Shown: piece by piece, positions 8,156 to 16,331 of the stretch
Position numbering within the stretch: position 1 is the first letter of the stretch
How the letters are laid out: the number at the start of each line of letters is the position of its first letter
From: DASRAJ01 sp039920305
GTDB lineage: Bacteria > Bacteroidota > Bacteroidia > Chitinophagales > UBA10324
Assembly: GCA_039920305.1 (NCBI GenBank)
Contig: JBDSEA010000103.1
Location: 1 to 18,253, forward strand
Length of the DNA: 18,253 nt
Direction: 5' to 3'
Notes under the pieces: generated by a model
The model's database searches: none
What the model was told of the DNA's origin: nothing
What the model saw: only the letters and a program-made list of their open reading frames with translations
Translations under genes and position numbers: made by a program

Positions 8156-9559
8156 ATGAAAAAACCACACTTTGCACTCATCCCGGTTGCCCTCGGGGCC
8201 TTAATAGTGGCAACTGCATTTTACGGTTGCAAAAACATGAATTCCACATCCGGTTCCAACGTCACTTTCAACACCAAATCAAAAGCTGCAACTGAATTCC
8301 CGAATAAGATGGCCATTGCCTGGGTTGACATGCTTTTGGATCAGGTGCGTTTTCAGCGCGTAGGTCCCCCACCGGCCGCACGTGCAATGGGTTATCTCGG
8401 TGTTGCAATGTATCAATCTGTAATGCCGGGAATATCTAATGGTAATTCGCTTGAAGGCCAGTTAAAGGATTTAAAAGATCTGCCAAAGGCCGATGCAGAT
8501 AAAGAATATGACTGGCCTACTGTATTAAACAACAGCTCTTATCTTGTTTGTGATGAGGGCCTTGCACGCTTTATGGGACCGAATACCCAAAATCTTCAAA
8601 ACCTTCGTGATAACATGAATCACATGTGTGACAGCGTGTTGAATAACAAAGAGGTATTTGACCGGTCGAAAAAATATGGTGAGGATTTAGGAAATGCCAT
8701 TGTGGGATACATGCAAACCGATCAATTTGATTATACGCGTGAAAACAATATTTATGAATCACCATCAAGGGCAGGCGATCCTGCACATCCTGACTGGTAC
8801 GAGGTTACTGACGTGGATAAAACCCCGTACGAGCCATTTTGGGGAACTCTCCGCCCTCTCGGACTGGATACTTCGCAGCTTTGCCTGAGTAAGCCATCTG
8901 ACCCTTATAGCAGTGAAGACACTTCTAAATTCTGTATGTTCTGCATGAAATTGTATGGCATTGATACTTCTTTTACGGAAGATCAGCGGATCACCTCACT
9001 CTATTGGGCTGATTGTCCTGTCGAAACTTTTACACCGCCGGGTCATTGGATGAAAATTGCCAAGCAACAGGTTCGCAAACACAATTTTAACCTTGCCCAG
9101 GCCTGTGAATTATATTGCTATCTCGGCATGGCTGAGTATAATGCAGGTCTGGCTGTCTGGAAGGTAAAATACAGCGTGAATTTAGTGCGGCCAAAGACTT
9201 ACATCAATGAAATCATGAACAAGCCGGATTGGGAACCATATCTGGAAACACCACCTTTCCCTGAATATCCCTCCGGGCATTCCGGATTTTCGGGAGCGGC
9301 TGCAATGGTGCTTACAAAGTTTTTTGGAGAAACAGAATTTATTGATAGTACAAATATGGTGATCGGCCTGGATCCCCGTCATTTTAAATCGTTTGATGCT
9401 GCCGCAGAAGAAGCCGCATGGTCGCGCATGTATGGCGGAATACATTATGAAGCCGCAATTATAGATGCCAAGGTGATGGGAAATTGCCTTGCAAAGAATC
9501 TGATGGATAATATCAAGCTTGGCAGTGGCACTGATGAAACTGCCATGGCAAAAAAGTAA
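8156..9559 (+). CDS. Vanadium-dependent haloperoxidase-like lipoprotein (PAP2 superfamily)
   Basis: A 467-aa exported enzyme with signal MKKPHFALIPVALGALIVAT and lipobox-like AFYGC (Cys25), so probably membrane-anchored outside the cytoplasm. Its C-terminal half has the complete vanadate pocket of vanadium haloperoxidases: K338 and R345 (K-x6-RP), S373-G374-H375 in PSGH, and R424 and H430 in SRMYGGIH. These align one-to-one with Lys353, Arg360, Ser402-Gly403-His404, Arg490 and His496 of the Curvularia inaequalis chloroperoxidase. The two pocket aromatics also match: W335 in WKxK and F368 in PPFPxYPSGH. Family enzymes use H2O2 to oxidise chloride, bromide or iodide to hypohalous species; some PAP2 relatives are phosphatases, so the activity stays inferred. 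The position after SRxxxxxHxxx that is Asp in phosphatases is Ala here, which favours peroxidase. It is the first gene of a two-gene unit; the next gene starts 30 bp later. Confidence 0.88.
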   Translation: MKKPHFALIPVALGALIVATAFYGCKNMNSTSGSNVTFNTKSKAATEFPNKMAIAWVDMLLDQVRFQRVGPPPAARAMGYLGVAMYQSVMPGISNGNSLEGQLKDLKDLPKADADKEYDWPTVLNNSSYLVCDEGLARFMGPNTQNLQNLRDNMNHMCDSVLNNKEVFDRSKKYGEDLGNAIVGYMQTDQFDYTRENNIYESPSRAGDPAHPDWYEVTDVDKTPYEPFWGTLRPLGLDTSQLCLSKPSDPYSSEDTSKFCMFCMKLYGIDTSFTEDQRITSLYWADCPVETFTPPGHWMKIAKQQVRKHNFNLAQACELYCYLGMAEYNAGLAVWKVKYSVNLVRPKTYINEIMNKPDWEPYLETPPFPEYPSGHSGFSGAAAMVLTKFFGETEFIDSTNMVIGLDPRHFKSFDAAAEEAAWSRMYGGIHYEAAIIDAKVMGNCLAKNLMDNIKLGSGTDETAMAKK

Positions 9560-9589
9560 TTCTTTATACCTCACTCAAAAATTAAATAC

Positions 9590-10129
9590 ATGAATAAAAT
9601 AACGAAGCTTACTTCGCTGCTTCTTCTGGTTATCACTCTTGCTTCAGATGCACAGGTTCTTATGAAGGAGATGCTGATGCAGGATCAACAGGGCGTAATT
9701 GATAAATCAGTTAACTGGCCGGGGAAAAAGGTTTACTATACATTAAAGTATGACAGCACTAAGGTATACTCCTATGAAACCTATACCACCAACCGTTATT
9801 ACTGCGCACTGATGATTGCTGATAATGCCGGCATGACCAATGCAATAAAGGTCCCGGGAATGATCCGCGACCTGGTGATTGATACTTACTTTGAGTTCTA
9901 TTTTAATAACGGCAATGAGATAAAAACCTTTACCATGTTTTATGACAAAAACAATAAATGGTACCGGATCAAATTTGCTCCACAATGGGGTTGCAGAAAG
10001 GAGGAGTTGTGGAAGCGTGTGAATGGAATTGAAAGCTACACCCAGCTGCTTACTTCAATGGTTGCACAGATGGATCATAACCTTAAGCTGGACTGCTATA
10101 AATCCAATGATGGATCTGCAATAAAATAA
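9590..10129 (+). CDS. Secreted protein of unknown function, downstream of haloperoxidase
   Basis: I do not recognise this 179-aa protein. It begins with a Sec signal peptide (MNKITKLTSLLLLVITLASDAQ, cleavage probably around ASDAQ). The mature chain of about 155 residues is rich in Tyr, Lys and aromatic residues and alternates short polar and hydrophobic strands (KKVYYTLKYDSTKVYSYET, YFEFYFNNGNEIKTFTMFYD, KWYRIKFAPQWG). That suggests a small beta-sandwich or barrel ending in a helical tail (YTQLLTSMVAQMDHNLKLD). No lipobox, transmembrane segment or sorting domain is visible. The gene follows the haloperoxidase by 30 bp and precedes a strong terminator, so the two almost certainly share a transcript. 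It could be a periplasmic partner, substrate-binding or protective protein for the enzyme; that is inference from position only. Confidence 0.8.
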   Translation: MNKITKLTSLLLLVITLASDAQVLMKEMLMQDQQGVIDKSVNWPGKKVYYTLKYDSTKVYSYETYTTNRYYCALMIADNAGMTNAIKVPGMIRDLVIDTYFEFYFNNGNEIKTFTMFYDKNNKWYRIKFAPQWGCRKEELWKRVNGIESYTQLLTSMVAQMDHNLKLDCYKSNDGSAIK

Positions 10130-10153
10130 CCAATGTATTTTTTGGTTTTTAAT

Positions 10154-10183
10154 AACCTCATGGCGATTCATGAGGTTTTTTTT
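10154..10183 (+). terminator. Rho-independent terminator after haloperoxidase operon
   Basis: A perfect 9-bp stem AACCTCATG (10154-10162) / CATGAGGTT (10169-10177) encloses the loop GCGATT. It is followed by an uninterrupted run of eight T (10176-10183). It lies 24 bp after the stop of the 179-aa gene. The opposite strand has no T run after the stem, so it mainly serves the plus-strand transcript. Confidence 0.9.
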
Positions 10184-10226
10184 GGAATAAAGAAATGGCG
10201 TAATATTTTTTGGCCTGGCTGCAGTG

Positions 10227-12242
10227 CTATTGTTTCACAAACGCCTTCACACTTCCGTTAACATTTACAAAATAAATTCCTGTTGCAAATTCGCCAACAT
10301 CAATTACTATATTTTGATCTTTATTGAAATTCACAAAAGTGGATTCACTCCATTTTTTACCGGTCACATCACTGATTGTAACCAGAATATTAGTCGAGCT
10401 TATCATTATTCCATCAATTGTGATTTGCCCGTTGGCGGGATTAGGAAACAGCGAAAACTGTTGCGGATGATCTTCAGGAATACTTACCTGGGTAGGTATG
10501 GTGAATGAAACCCTGATCAAACTTGTGTCCTTAAAAATTTTGACCTGCTTAAGGGTAATGAGCCCCCCGGAGTATAAAAATGAGTCTTTTTGTACCACTC
10601 CGCTACCATGAACCGTTTCCCAGAGTATCATAGCACTCGGGGGTACATTGAAATTTTGCAGCCGTCGCAAAGTTAAATCTGTAAAGCAGCTGTCGGGAGT
10701 GATCACAGCACCAAAATGCACGGGCAGATCTTTCATAAAAACTCCAAGATGATAGTCGCTTGAATCATCATAAATGAAATCATTCCAGTCCAGAAATCCG
10801 TTAATGCTTCCAAGGGAATCACCGCTGCTCAAATTACCATTACCCGGATCATCATTAACTGAACAGTTACTGAAAGCAGGAAAGGATACATTTCGGTGGT
10901 ATCTGAACAGGTCGGGTGAAAATATCCAGTTCTCACCATCGCCGTTGTGCTTTCTGAGATCCCAGAAATAATATCCGCCGAGTCGGTTGGCATTCACTGA
11001 ATCATAGTAAGGGATCTTTTCTGCCCATCCCACCATCGTGTCGCGCTTTCCATTTACTGCAAACAGCAAGGGAACATTATCATTTGCATGCTCATGCGCG
11101 AGCCACCCGCCATTAAGCAGGTCATAGGTAGGCACTCCCGAGTTAGTCGTTAAATTAGTGGGAACAGTTCCAAGCAAAGTATCCACGCGGAGGCGGCCGG
11201 GCATCCCTTCATTGTAGTTGTTCGTAGTATCGGGATCATGTAGAAAACTCAGATCGAATTTTGGAACATTCAGGCTCGCTGCCGCAATACGGTCAGGATA
11301 GGTGAGTGAGGCAAAAAAAGATCCGGCTGCACCGGAGCTCACCCCGCTGAAATAAATGCTGTTACTGTCAACCGGGAGATTGCGGATTGCCCAGTCAATA
11401 ATGTATTCGAGCCGCTGAAGCGCATAATCGTAATTGATACCGGTTACAGGAGGCGGATTGTCATGTGAAAAAATATCATATTGCTCATGGTAGCCGAACC
11501 ACGAGGAGCGCTCGTCATTGGGCAGCCAGTCATCCAGCCCGATGCGGTATTCATCCGGTGCAGCGTCTGAAAAGATTCCTGATAAAAAATTTGAGCCACC
11601 GCCTGAAAGCCGGATGGTGAGCGGATGAGGGGGAAACCCATTTCTGTTTACCGCAAAATTAAAAGGGTAGGAACCCACATTTACCATTCGCGGAAACAGT
11701 TCAGTAGCGGTAAGTGAAGCGTATAATACGTACACATCCGCCATATGACTGCTCACAACAAGAGTAACCTGATAAACAGGCAGGGGACGTTCAACCATTT
11801 CACTTACCGGATTATTCAGCGAATTGACTCCGGGAATAATGGTGGTATCCTCGATTCCGAAAGCTACAGTGGTTAATGCATAATAAAAGCTTCCATCCAG
11901 CACGGTGGTTGTAACAAACAAGCCGGTATTAACATCAAGTGGAAAAGCAAGAGAATCAATTTTAAAAAAATAAGGCTCTGATTCTGCTTCACTCAGCCGC
12001 TTGTTGTAGGATGAGCTGTCACGAACGGCGCCTAAGTAATCACATGCTGCCAGCTGACTGCCATGAATAATGGGTGAGGTTGATTGATACAGGCGGTATT
12101 GGATGCCCGCTGATGTTAAATTATTCCATGTGCAGAAAACCTGTCCATGATTATACGTAGCTTCAAATCCGGTGACTGTAGTAGCTGATAGAAAATTAAC
12201 ATGTAATAAGAATGTTAGGAGCAATACTGTTTTTTGTTTCAT
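10227..12242 (-). CDS. T9SS-secreted serine hydrolase (alpha/beta-hydrolase, esterase/peptidase-like) with FN3-like N-terminus
   Basis: A 671-aa secreted protein. Residues 1-20 are a Sec signal peptide (MKQKTVLLLTFLLHVNFLSA). Residues 22-125 look like a fibronectin-III-type beta domain (VTGFEATYNHGQVFCTWNN, YFFKIDSL, GSFYYALTTVAF). The catalytic region (about 170-450) has an oxyanion-type glycine stretch (LTIRLSGGGSN) and the nucleophile elbow GVSSG with Ser302. A likely acid is Asp401 (NGKRDTMVGW) and a likely base His432 (RKHNGDG), giving an ordered Ser-Asp-His triad typical of alpha/beta hydrolases such as PHB-depolymerase-like esterases and S9 peptidases. Residues 596-671 are a type A T9SS sorting domain (FSLFPNPANGQITI, DVTGKK, FATGIYFVNV). 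Export to the outside or to the cell surface through T9SS follows from this. The substrate cannot be named. It is transcribed alone, convergent with the haloperoxidase operon and divergent from purE. Confidence 0.87.
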   Translation of the reverse strand: MKQKTVLLLTFLLHVNFLSATTVTGFEATYNHGQVFCTWNNLTSAGIQYRLYQSTSPIIHGSQLAACDYLGAVRDSSSYNKRLSEAESEPYFFKIDSLAFPLDVNTGLFVTTTVLDGSFYYALTTVAFGIEDTTIIPGVNSLNNPVSEMVERPLPVYQVTLVVSSHMADVYVLYASLTATELFPRMVNVGSYPFNFAVNRNGFPPHPLTIRLSGGGSNFLSGIFSDAAPDEYRIGLDDWLPNDERSSWFGYHEQYDIFSHDNPPPVTGINYDYALQRLEYIIDWAIRNLPVDSNSIYFSGVSSGAAGSFFASLTYPDRIAAASLNVPKFDLSFLHDPDTTNNYNEGMPGRLRVDTLLGTVPTNLTTNSGVPTYDLLNGGWLAHEHANDNVPLLFAVNGKRDTMVGWAEKIPYYDSVNANRLGGYYFWDLRKHNGDGENWIFSPDLFRYHRNVSFPAFSNCSVNDDPGNGNLSSGDSLGSINGFLDWNDFIYDDSSDYHLGVFMKDLPVHFGAVITPDSCFTDLTLRRLQNFNVPPSAMILWETVHGSGVVQKDSFLYSGGLITLKQVKIFKDTSLIRVSFTIPTQVSIPEDHPQQFSLFPNPANGQITIDGIMISSTNILVTISDVTGKKWSESTFVNFNKDQNIVIDVGEFATGIYFVNVNGSVKAFVKQ

Positions 12243-12442
12243 AACAGGGATATAAGTTGCTGAACCGATAATACAACCATAAACTTAGCAAATAAATTCA
12301 GGATTAAATCGCAACATGCTAACTTCAGAGATTTCCATTTTAATGAGTAAGAAATTTATTAAAAGCCCGGTGCTGATCTTATTGATGAATTATTTTTTCA
12401 ATTTGTCCTTTTCACTTTTTAAAATTGCAGCAAAAAATATTT

Positions 12443-12973
12443 ATGCCGAATCAAAATAATCCGCAGGTTGCCATCATCATGGGTTCCGATAGTGATTTAA
12501 AGGTGATGAAAGAAGCTGCTGTTATCCTCGATGAGTTCGGGGTAGCGCATCTAATCACCGTGATGTCAGCCCACCGCACTCCTGACCGCTCGGCCACCTT
12601 CGCAAGGCAGGCAGCTTCTGATGGAATTAAAGTGATTATTGCGGGAGCCGGGGGGGCCGCGCATTTAGCGGGCGTGATGGCAGCCATGACACCACTGCCG
12701 GTGATCGGGGTTCCAATACAATCCAAATCATTGAGCGGCCTGGATTCGCTGCTCTCCATTGTTCAGATGCCTGCCGGCATTCCGGTAGCAACGGTAGCGA
12801 TTGACGGCGCAAGGAATGCGGGATTGCTCGCTATTCAGATTCTTGCCCTGAGTGATGCAACCCTTGCACAAAAACTAATTTCTTTCAAGGAAAAATTAAA
12901 AATCAGTGTAGAGGATAAAGCAAGGGAATTAGAAGAGCTGGGGTGGAAAAAATATTTGAAGGAGCGGGAGTGA
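12443..12973 (+). CDS. purE: N5-carboxyaminoimidazole ribonucleotide mutase (PurE, class I)
   Basis: A cytoplasmic enzyme of de novo purine synthesis that converts N5-CAIR to CAIR. The 176-aa chain has all the family hallmarks: IIMGSDSD at residues 11-18 (phosphate/ribose site), SAHRTP with catalytic His44 at 42-47 (His45 in E. coli PurE), AGAGGAAHLAGV, PVIGVP, and the very characteristic GLDSLLSIVQMPAGIPVATV, then NAGLLA. The start is placed at the ATG at 12443; an in-frame TTG at 12425 would add six residues with no counterpart in the family. A near-consensus TAAAATTG (12420-12427, one mismatch to TAnnTTTG) sits just upstream, a weak promoter candidate. No purK follows: the next gene is convergent, 37 bp away, and no hairpin terminator is visible between them. 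purK must be elsewhere, if present. Confidence 0.97.
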   Translation: MPNQNNPQVAIIMGSDSDLKVMKEAAVILDEFGVAHLITVMSAHRTPDRSATFARQAASDGIKVIIAGAGGAAHLAGVMAAMTPLPVIGVPIQSKSLSGLDSLLSIVQMPAGIPVATVAIDGARNAGLLAIQILALSDATLAQKLISFKEKLKISVEDKARELEELGWKKYLKERE

Positions 12974-13010
12974 AAATTAATCCAGTTCGATTGATACGGA
13001 AATTATAATT

Positions 13011-14816
13011 CTATTCGCATGCTTTCATGATCTTTAAATCATCGATGTAGATCTGTTTCTCGCTCCCGGGATTCCAGAAATAAAACTTGAGGCGATCATA
13101 GGGCTGTGGAATGACCCCATTAATATCAATAAAGACTTGCTGCCATGACCCGGGCTCATTAATCCTGGCTACTCTGAACTGCTTCACTTTTATTTGCTGG
13201 CTGCCATTGGCAAGCGCAATGCAAATTTGTGGTTGCTTCCAGACATTCCATTCCATAGCCGGGAAGTAGACATTCGCTGAGGCACGATACCAGCAGCGCT
13301 CATTTGAATTCACCGGAATTTCAATTGAAGGCGTCCATTGAAGGGAATCATTCATGATCATCGAGTGTCTGCCTGAAAAAGCGGTGGAGGTGTCAACAGG
13401 AAGTGTGGTATTTTCCAAATCGTTAAAGTAAATCTGCGCGAGGCTGTATGTGAGTTTCTCCGGCAATTCCTCATTGGTATCCAGAAATTTTCTGTCATTA
13501 ACATTGATGTGGGTTTTTCCGAATACGCACCAGTAATACTTTACATTCATGAAATCACCATCGTAAATTCCTACAGGAGAAAAATATGCCTGGTAGCTCA
13601 TGATTCCATTCAGCCAAATACATGCTGCAGTAAAAGCACAAGTTATAACAGTAAAAAGCTTGCTTTTCGAACCCCAATCAATAAATGCCGAAACAGGAAA
13701 CGCGAGCAGGGGATATGATTGAATCATTGCGCGCATAGAAAAACTGCCGCCATATTTCCAGTTATCCCATGCAGAGATCAGATAGAAGAAGAGAAGCATG
13801 TAAAGGAGTATGTGCCAAAAAATTTCTCTTCGCCTCATGAACAAAGGAATAAATCCGATGAGGGAAAGAACCATTACTGGAGTATAGATGAGCCACCCCT
13901 TTTGGTAACTTGCGAGTACGTTCCATACATGCGGATGCAGCCAGCTGAAAGTTTGATCTTCACCATAGCTATAGTAGAAGAAATGTCCTGTATAAACTTT
14001 CCAGTAAATAAGCTGAAAGGACCCGATTGCGCATGCAGCAAGAATGAATGAAATAATTTTTTTGAAATGCAGTGTCAATGTTTTTATTCTCCCGCGCAAT
14101 GAAATGCGATCATGCACACCCCAGAGTAACGGAATGAATGCTGTGATCACCTCAGTTGGCCGGGTGAGTGCTGCCAGCCCGCAGCAAAATCCGAGAGCGA
14201 TTGAAGTTCCGTAAGAAGGCTTTTCATTCCATTTAATTGAAAGTAAGATGATGATGCAGTAGAGAGAGAAAAGATAAACATGCTGAAAGGGATTATCGAA
14301 GGCGACATACTGATAGTAATTGGAAGCAAGTGCGAAAATGAGGAGGGTGAAGGCAACTGCCCGGTCATCAAAATATTTCCTCAGTATTTTACGGAGGAGC
14401 CAGAGTCCAATGCAGCCCACAATCACACTTTCAAAATTTACTGCTGCTTGATAGGGGAATGACATTCCATCCACCGCGTAACCAAAAACCTTTGCCGATA
14501 CATGTGCTACGGCAAATGCAGGAAGGTACATGACTGCCTGCCCGCAGGAATACTTCATCACATAATTCCCATTCGGTGCCTTCCATGCCTGGTAAAAGCT
14601 TCCGGTTGGATTGTATTTGATGAGTAATGAATCTACGTGGTTCAATTGGGCAAGATTGTCATAGAAGAGTGCAGGCAGGTAGAGGTAATAACCGAAAACA
14701 TCCCATGTGATCGTTTGCATCATTCGTTTTCCAACTACCCGATAGAAAAAATTTGATGCGATCAAAAAGCAGATGCAGAAGAGAAGAACCTGCTTCGAGG
14801 TGATTTTAAATTTCAT
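13011..14816 (-). CDS. Multi-pass membrane GT-C-type glycosyltransferase with extracytoplasmic beta-rich C-terminal domain
   Basis: A 601-aa inner-membrane protein. The first ~445 residues contain roughly ten hydrophobic segments and resemble the GT-C fold (PMT/ArnT, glycosyltransferase 39-like superfamily), which transfers sugars from polyprenyl-phosphate donors on the outer face of the membrane. Evidence: an acidic residue early in the first external loop (TWDVFGYYLYLPALFYD), the inter-helix motif LAALTRPTE, and a loop with DNWKYGGSFSMR. Residues ~465-601 are non-membrane and beta-rich, with a jelly-roll/carbohydrate-binding look (SGRHSMIMND, WYRASANVYFPA, GSWQQVFIDING, ending YIDDLKI). Such a domain probably lies in the periplasm. 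The gene follows a second GT-C-like gene by 54 bp on the same strand, so cotranscription is likely. Donor and acceptor are unknown; the family assignment rests on architecture and short motifs only. Confidence 0.75.
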   Translation of the reverse strand: MKFKITSKQVLLFCICFLIASNFFYRVVGKRMMQTITWDVFGYYLYLPALFYDNLAQLNHVDSLLIKYNPTGSFYQAWKAPNGNYVMKYSCGQAVMYLPAFAVAHVSAKVFGYAVDGMSFPYQAAVNFESVIVGCIGLWLLRKILRKYFDDRAVAFTLLIFALASNYYQYVAFDNPFQHVYLFSLYCIIILLSIKWNEKPSYGTSIALGFCCGLAALTRPTEVITAFIPLLWGVHDRISLRGRIKTLTLHFKKIISFILAACAIGSFQLIYWKVYTGHFFYYSYGEDQTFSWLHPHVWNVLASYQKGWLIYTPVMVLSLIGFIPLFMRRREIFWHILLYMLLFFYLISAWDNWKYGGSFSMRAMIQSYPLLAFPVSAFIDWGSKSKLFTVITCAFTAACIWLNGIMSYQAYFSPVGIYDGDFMNVKYYWCVFGKTHINVNDRKFLDTNEELPEKLTYSLAQIYFNDLENTTLPVDTSTAFSGRHSMIMNDSLQWTPSIEIPVNSNERCWYRASANVYFPAMEWNVWKQPQICIALANGSQQIKVKQFRVARINEPGSWQQVFIDINGVIPQPYDRLKFYFWNPGSEKQIYIDDLKIMKACE

Positions 14817-14870
14817 TGGACGTGGTGAAGAAAAAGAATTTTCAGCAAGTAATACCCATGTCAGCTTACA

Positions 14871-16331
14871 TCACTTATGTTGTAGCAACATTCTTGCTCC
14901 CCCATCAAACTTCAAAACAGGATCATAGTGATTTTGAAGTGAGTTCCAGTCATTATCCATGATGTAATAGAACTGGGTATTCGAGGTGCTGTCAATGTCT
15001 TTATGATAAGGAGTCAGGTCAAGCCACTTTACTTTGCCTGTCTGAGTGTAAAAGGTGAAGGAGGGATTAAACCACCATGAGGTGTTCAATTGAACTTTTT
15101 CCTGGTTGTGCTTCATGCGGTATTCATTGAGATAATTTAGAACAGTATAGGTATTTTGATCGTACCACCATTCCCTCACCTGGTTCATTCGCAATGCCGT
15201 GCTCACATGAAATATCCCCATTCCGATCAGGAACCACGATACTGCTCTGGCTACACGAGGCCAGTAAGTTCTGATTTCTTTTATTCCAAACAAAAAGGGC
15301 GTGATAAATAGGGGATAAAAGCTTAGTGCTGTTCGTCCGGTTAAATTCGGAGTTTGTATTATAACTGTTTGAATTATATTGTCAACAATTGTGAAAAGCA
15401 ACATCGCAAATGTTACCACAAACAGATCCTGAAATACGCTGAATCGGTTTTTGAATATTTTCAACAGCATTGCTATAAACATCGTAACGAAAAGAAGAAC
15501 AACTACGCAGCTAAACCAGACAGACTGAATGCCGAAATAACTAACTCCATAGCGGCTATTCTCAACCAGACTTAATACAGTATCCCTGAAAAAACCATTT
15601 GAAGTCCAATACACAAATTGATCAGTTGATTGCATTTTGTGAATGGGGGTATAACATACGATAGCAAAGAGAAAAGTCAGAATTACGAGGGAAAGAACCT
15701 GTAATCCCAATATTTCTGCCGGAATTTTCCTTGTCAATCTCTCTCTCCAGAGAATTAGAATCAAAATTCCATTAAGCGAGACAAAAAAGATAAGCAGTGT
15801 AAAATTTGCATATGCAGCAAGAGCAGCAAATAGCCAAGCCAGCAATAAATGTGATTTCTTATTCTCATCAGCGGAGCGCAAGCAAAAGAAAATGGATGTT
15901 ATCATGAAGGCATTAGACATCCCGTATCCACGAGCGAGTCCAAAGAAATCAATCAGGTAGGGGTTGCACAGAAAACAAATGAAGACAGCGTAGTACAGGA
16001 CTGTCGGCGATTGGAAATATCTGTTTGCGAAATTCCAGACAACTGCTGCATACAGCAAGAATGAAATAACATTTGGCATCCGCACTGTAAATGGCGTAAT
16101 TCCAAAAAGAAAAATGGATAGTTTAATGAATATTGAATTCAGAATGTGGTTGCTTGGCCATACATCAGGATACTTCATAATCTGCCAAAACGAAAATGTG
16201 GGATAATAAAGCGCAGCGCTATATTCATCATGGGTAATGGGAACACAGATAGCTTTTATAATGATGATGAAAAGTATAGTACTTATCAAAAGGAATGGGG
16301 GAATAACATGCCACCGGAAATGTAGCTTCAT
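14871..16331 (-). CDS. Multi-pass membrane GT-C-type glycosyltransferase
   Basis: A 486-aa polytopic membrane protein with about ten hydrophobic segments. After the first helix comes ITHDEYSAALYYP with Asp35-Glu36. The acidic residue in the first periplasmic loop is the typical catalytic position of GT-C enzymes that use polyprenyl-phosphate sugars. It is followed by WPSNHILNSIFIKLSIFLFG and TPFTVRMPNVISFLLYA, a loop-plus-helix pattern common to PMT_2-like bacterial proteins. The C-terminal ~90 residues (from about MNQVREWWYDQNTY) form a soluble tail with FNPSFTFYTQTGKVKWLDL. The start at 16331 gives a short basic N-terminus (MKLHFRWH) before the first helix and overlaps the stop of a small hydrophobic ORF as ATGA. 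It is cotranscribed with the next GT-C-like gene 54 bp downstream. Substrate unknown. Confidence 0.78.
   Translation of the reverse strand: MKLHFRWHVIPPFLLISTILFIIIIKAICVPITHDEYSAALYYPTFSFWQIMKYPDVWPSNHILNSIFIKLSIFLFGITPFTVRMPNVISFLLYAAVVWNFANRYFQSPTVLYYAVFICFLCNPYLIDFFGLARGYGMSNAFMITSIFFCLRSADENKKSHLLLAWLFAALAAYANFTLLIFFVSLNGILILILWRERLTRKIPAEILGLQVLSLVILTFLFAIVCYTPIHKMQSTDQFVYWTSNGFFRDTVLSLVENSRYGVSYFGIQSVWFSCVVVLLFVTMFIAMLLKIFKNRFSVFQDLFVVTFAMLLFTIVDNIIQTVIIQTPNLTGRTALSFYPLFITPFLFGIKEIRTYWPRVARAVSWFLIGMGIFHVSTALRMNQVREWWYDQNTYTVLNYLNEYRMKHNQEKVQLNTSWWFNPSFTFYTQTGKVKWLDLTPYHKDIDSTSNTQFYYIMDNDWNSLQNHYDPVLKFDGGARMLLQHK

Noticed and set aside
9182..9574. 130-aa minus-strand frame opposite the haloperoxidase C-terminus
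   Set aside because: It is the complement of the most conserved catalytic part of a clearly real gene; its Cys/His-rich product has no recognisable features.
12451..12759. 102-aa minus-strand frame opposite purE
   Set aside because: Complement of strongly conserved purE codons; no own promoter or family signal.
13719..14051. 110-aa plus-strand frame opposite the GT-C-like gene
   Set aside because: Shadow of a real membrane-protein frame; composition without signal or motif.
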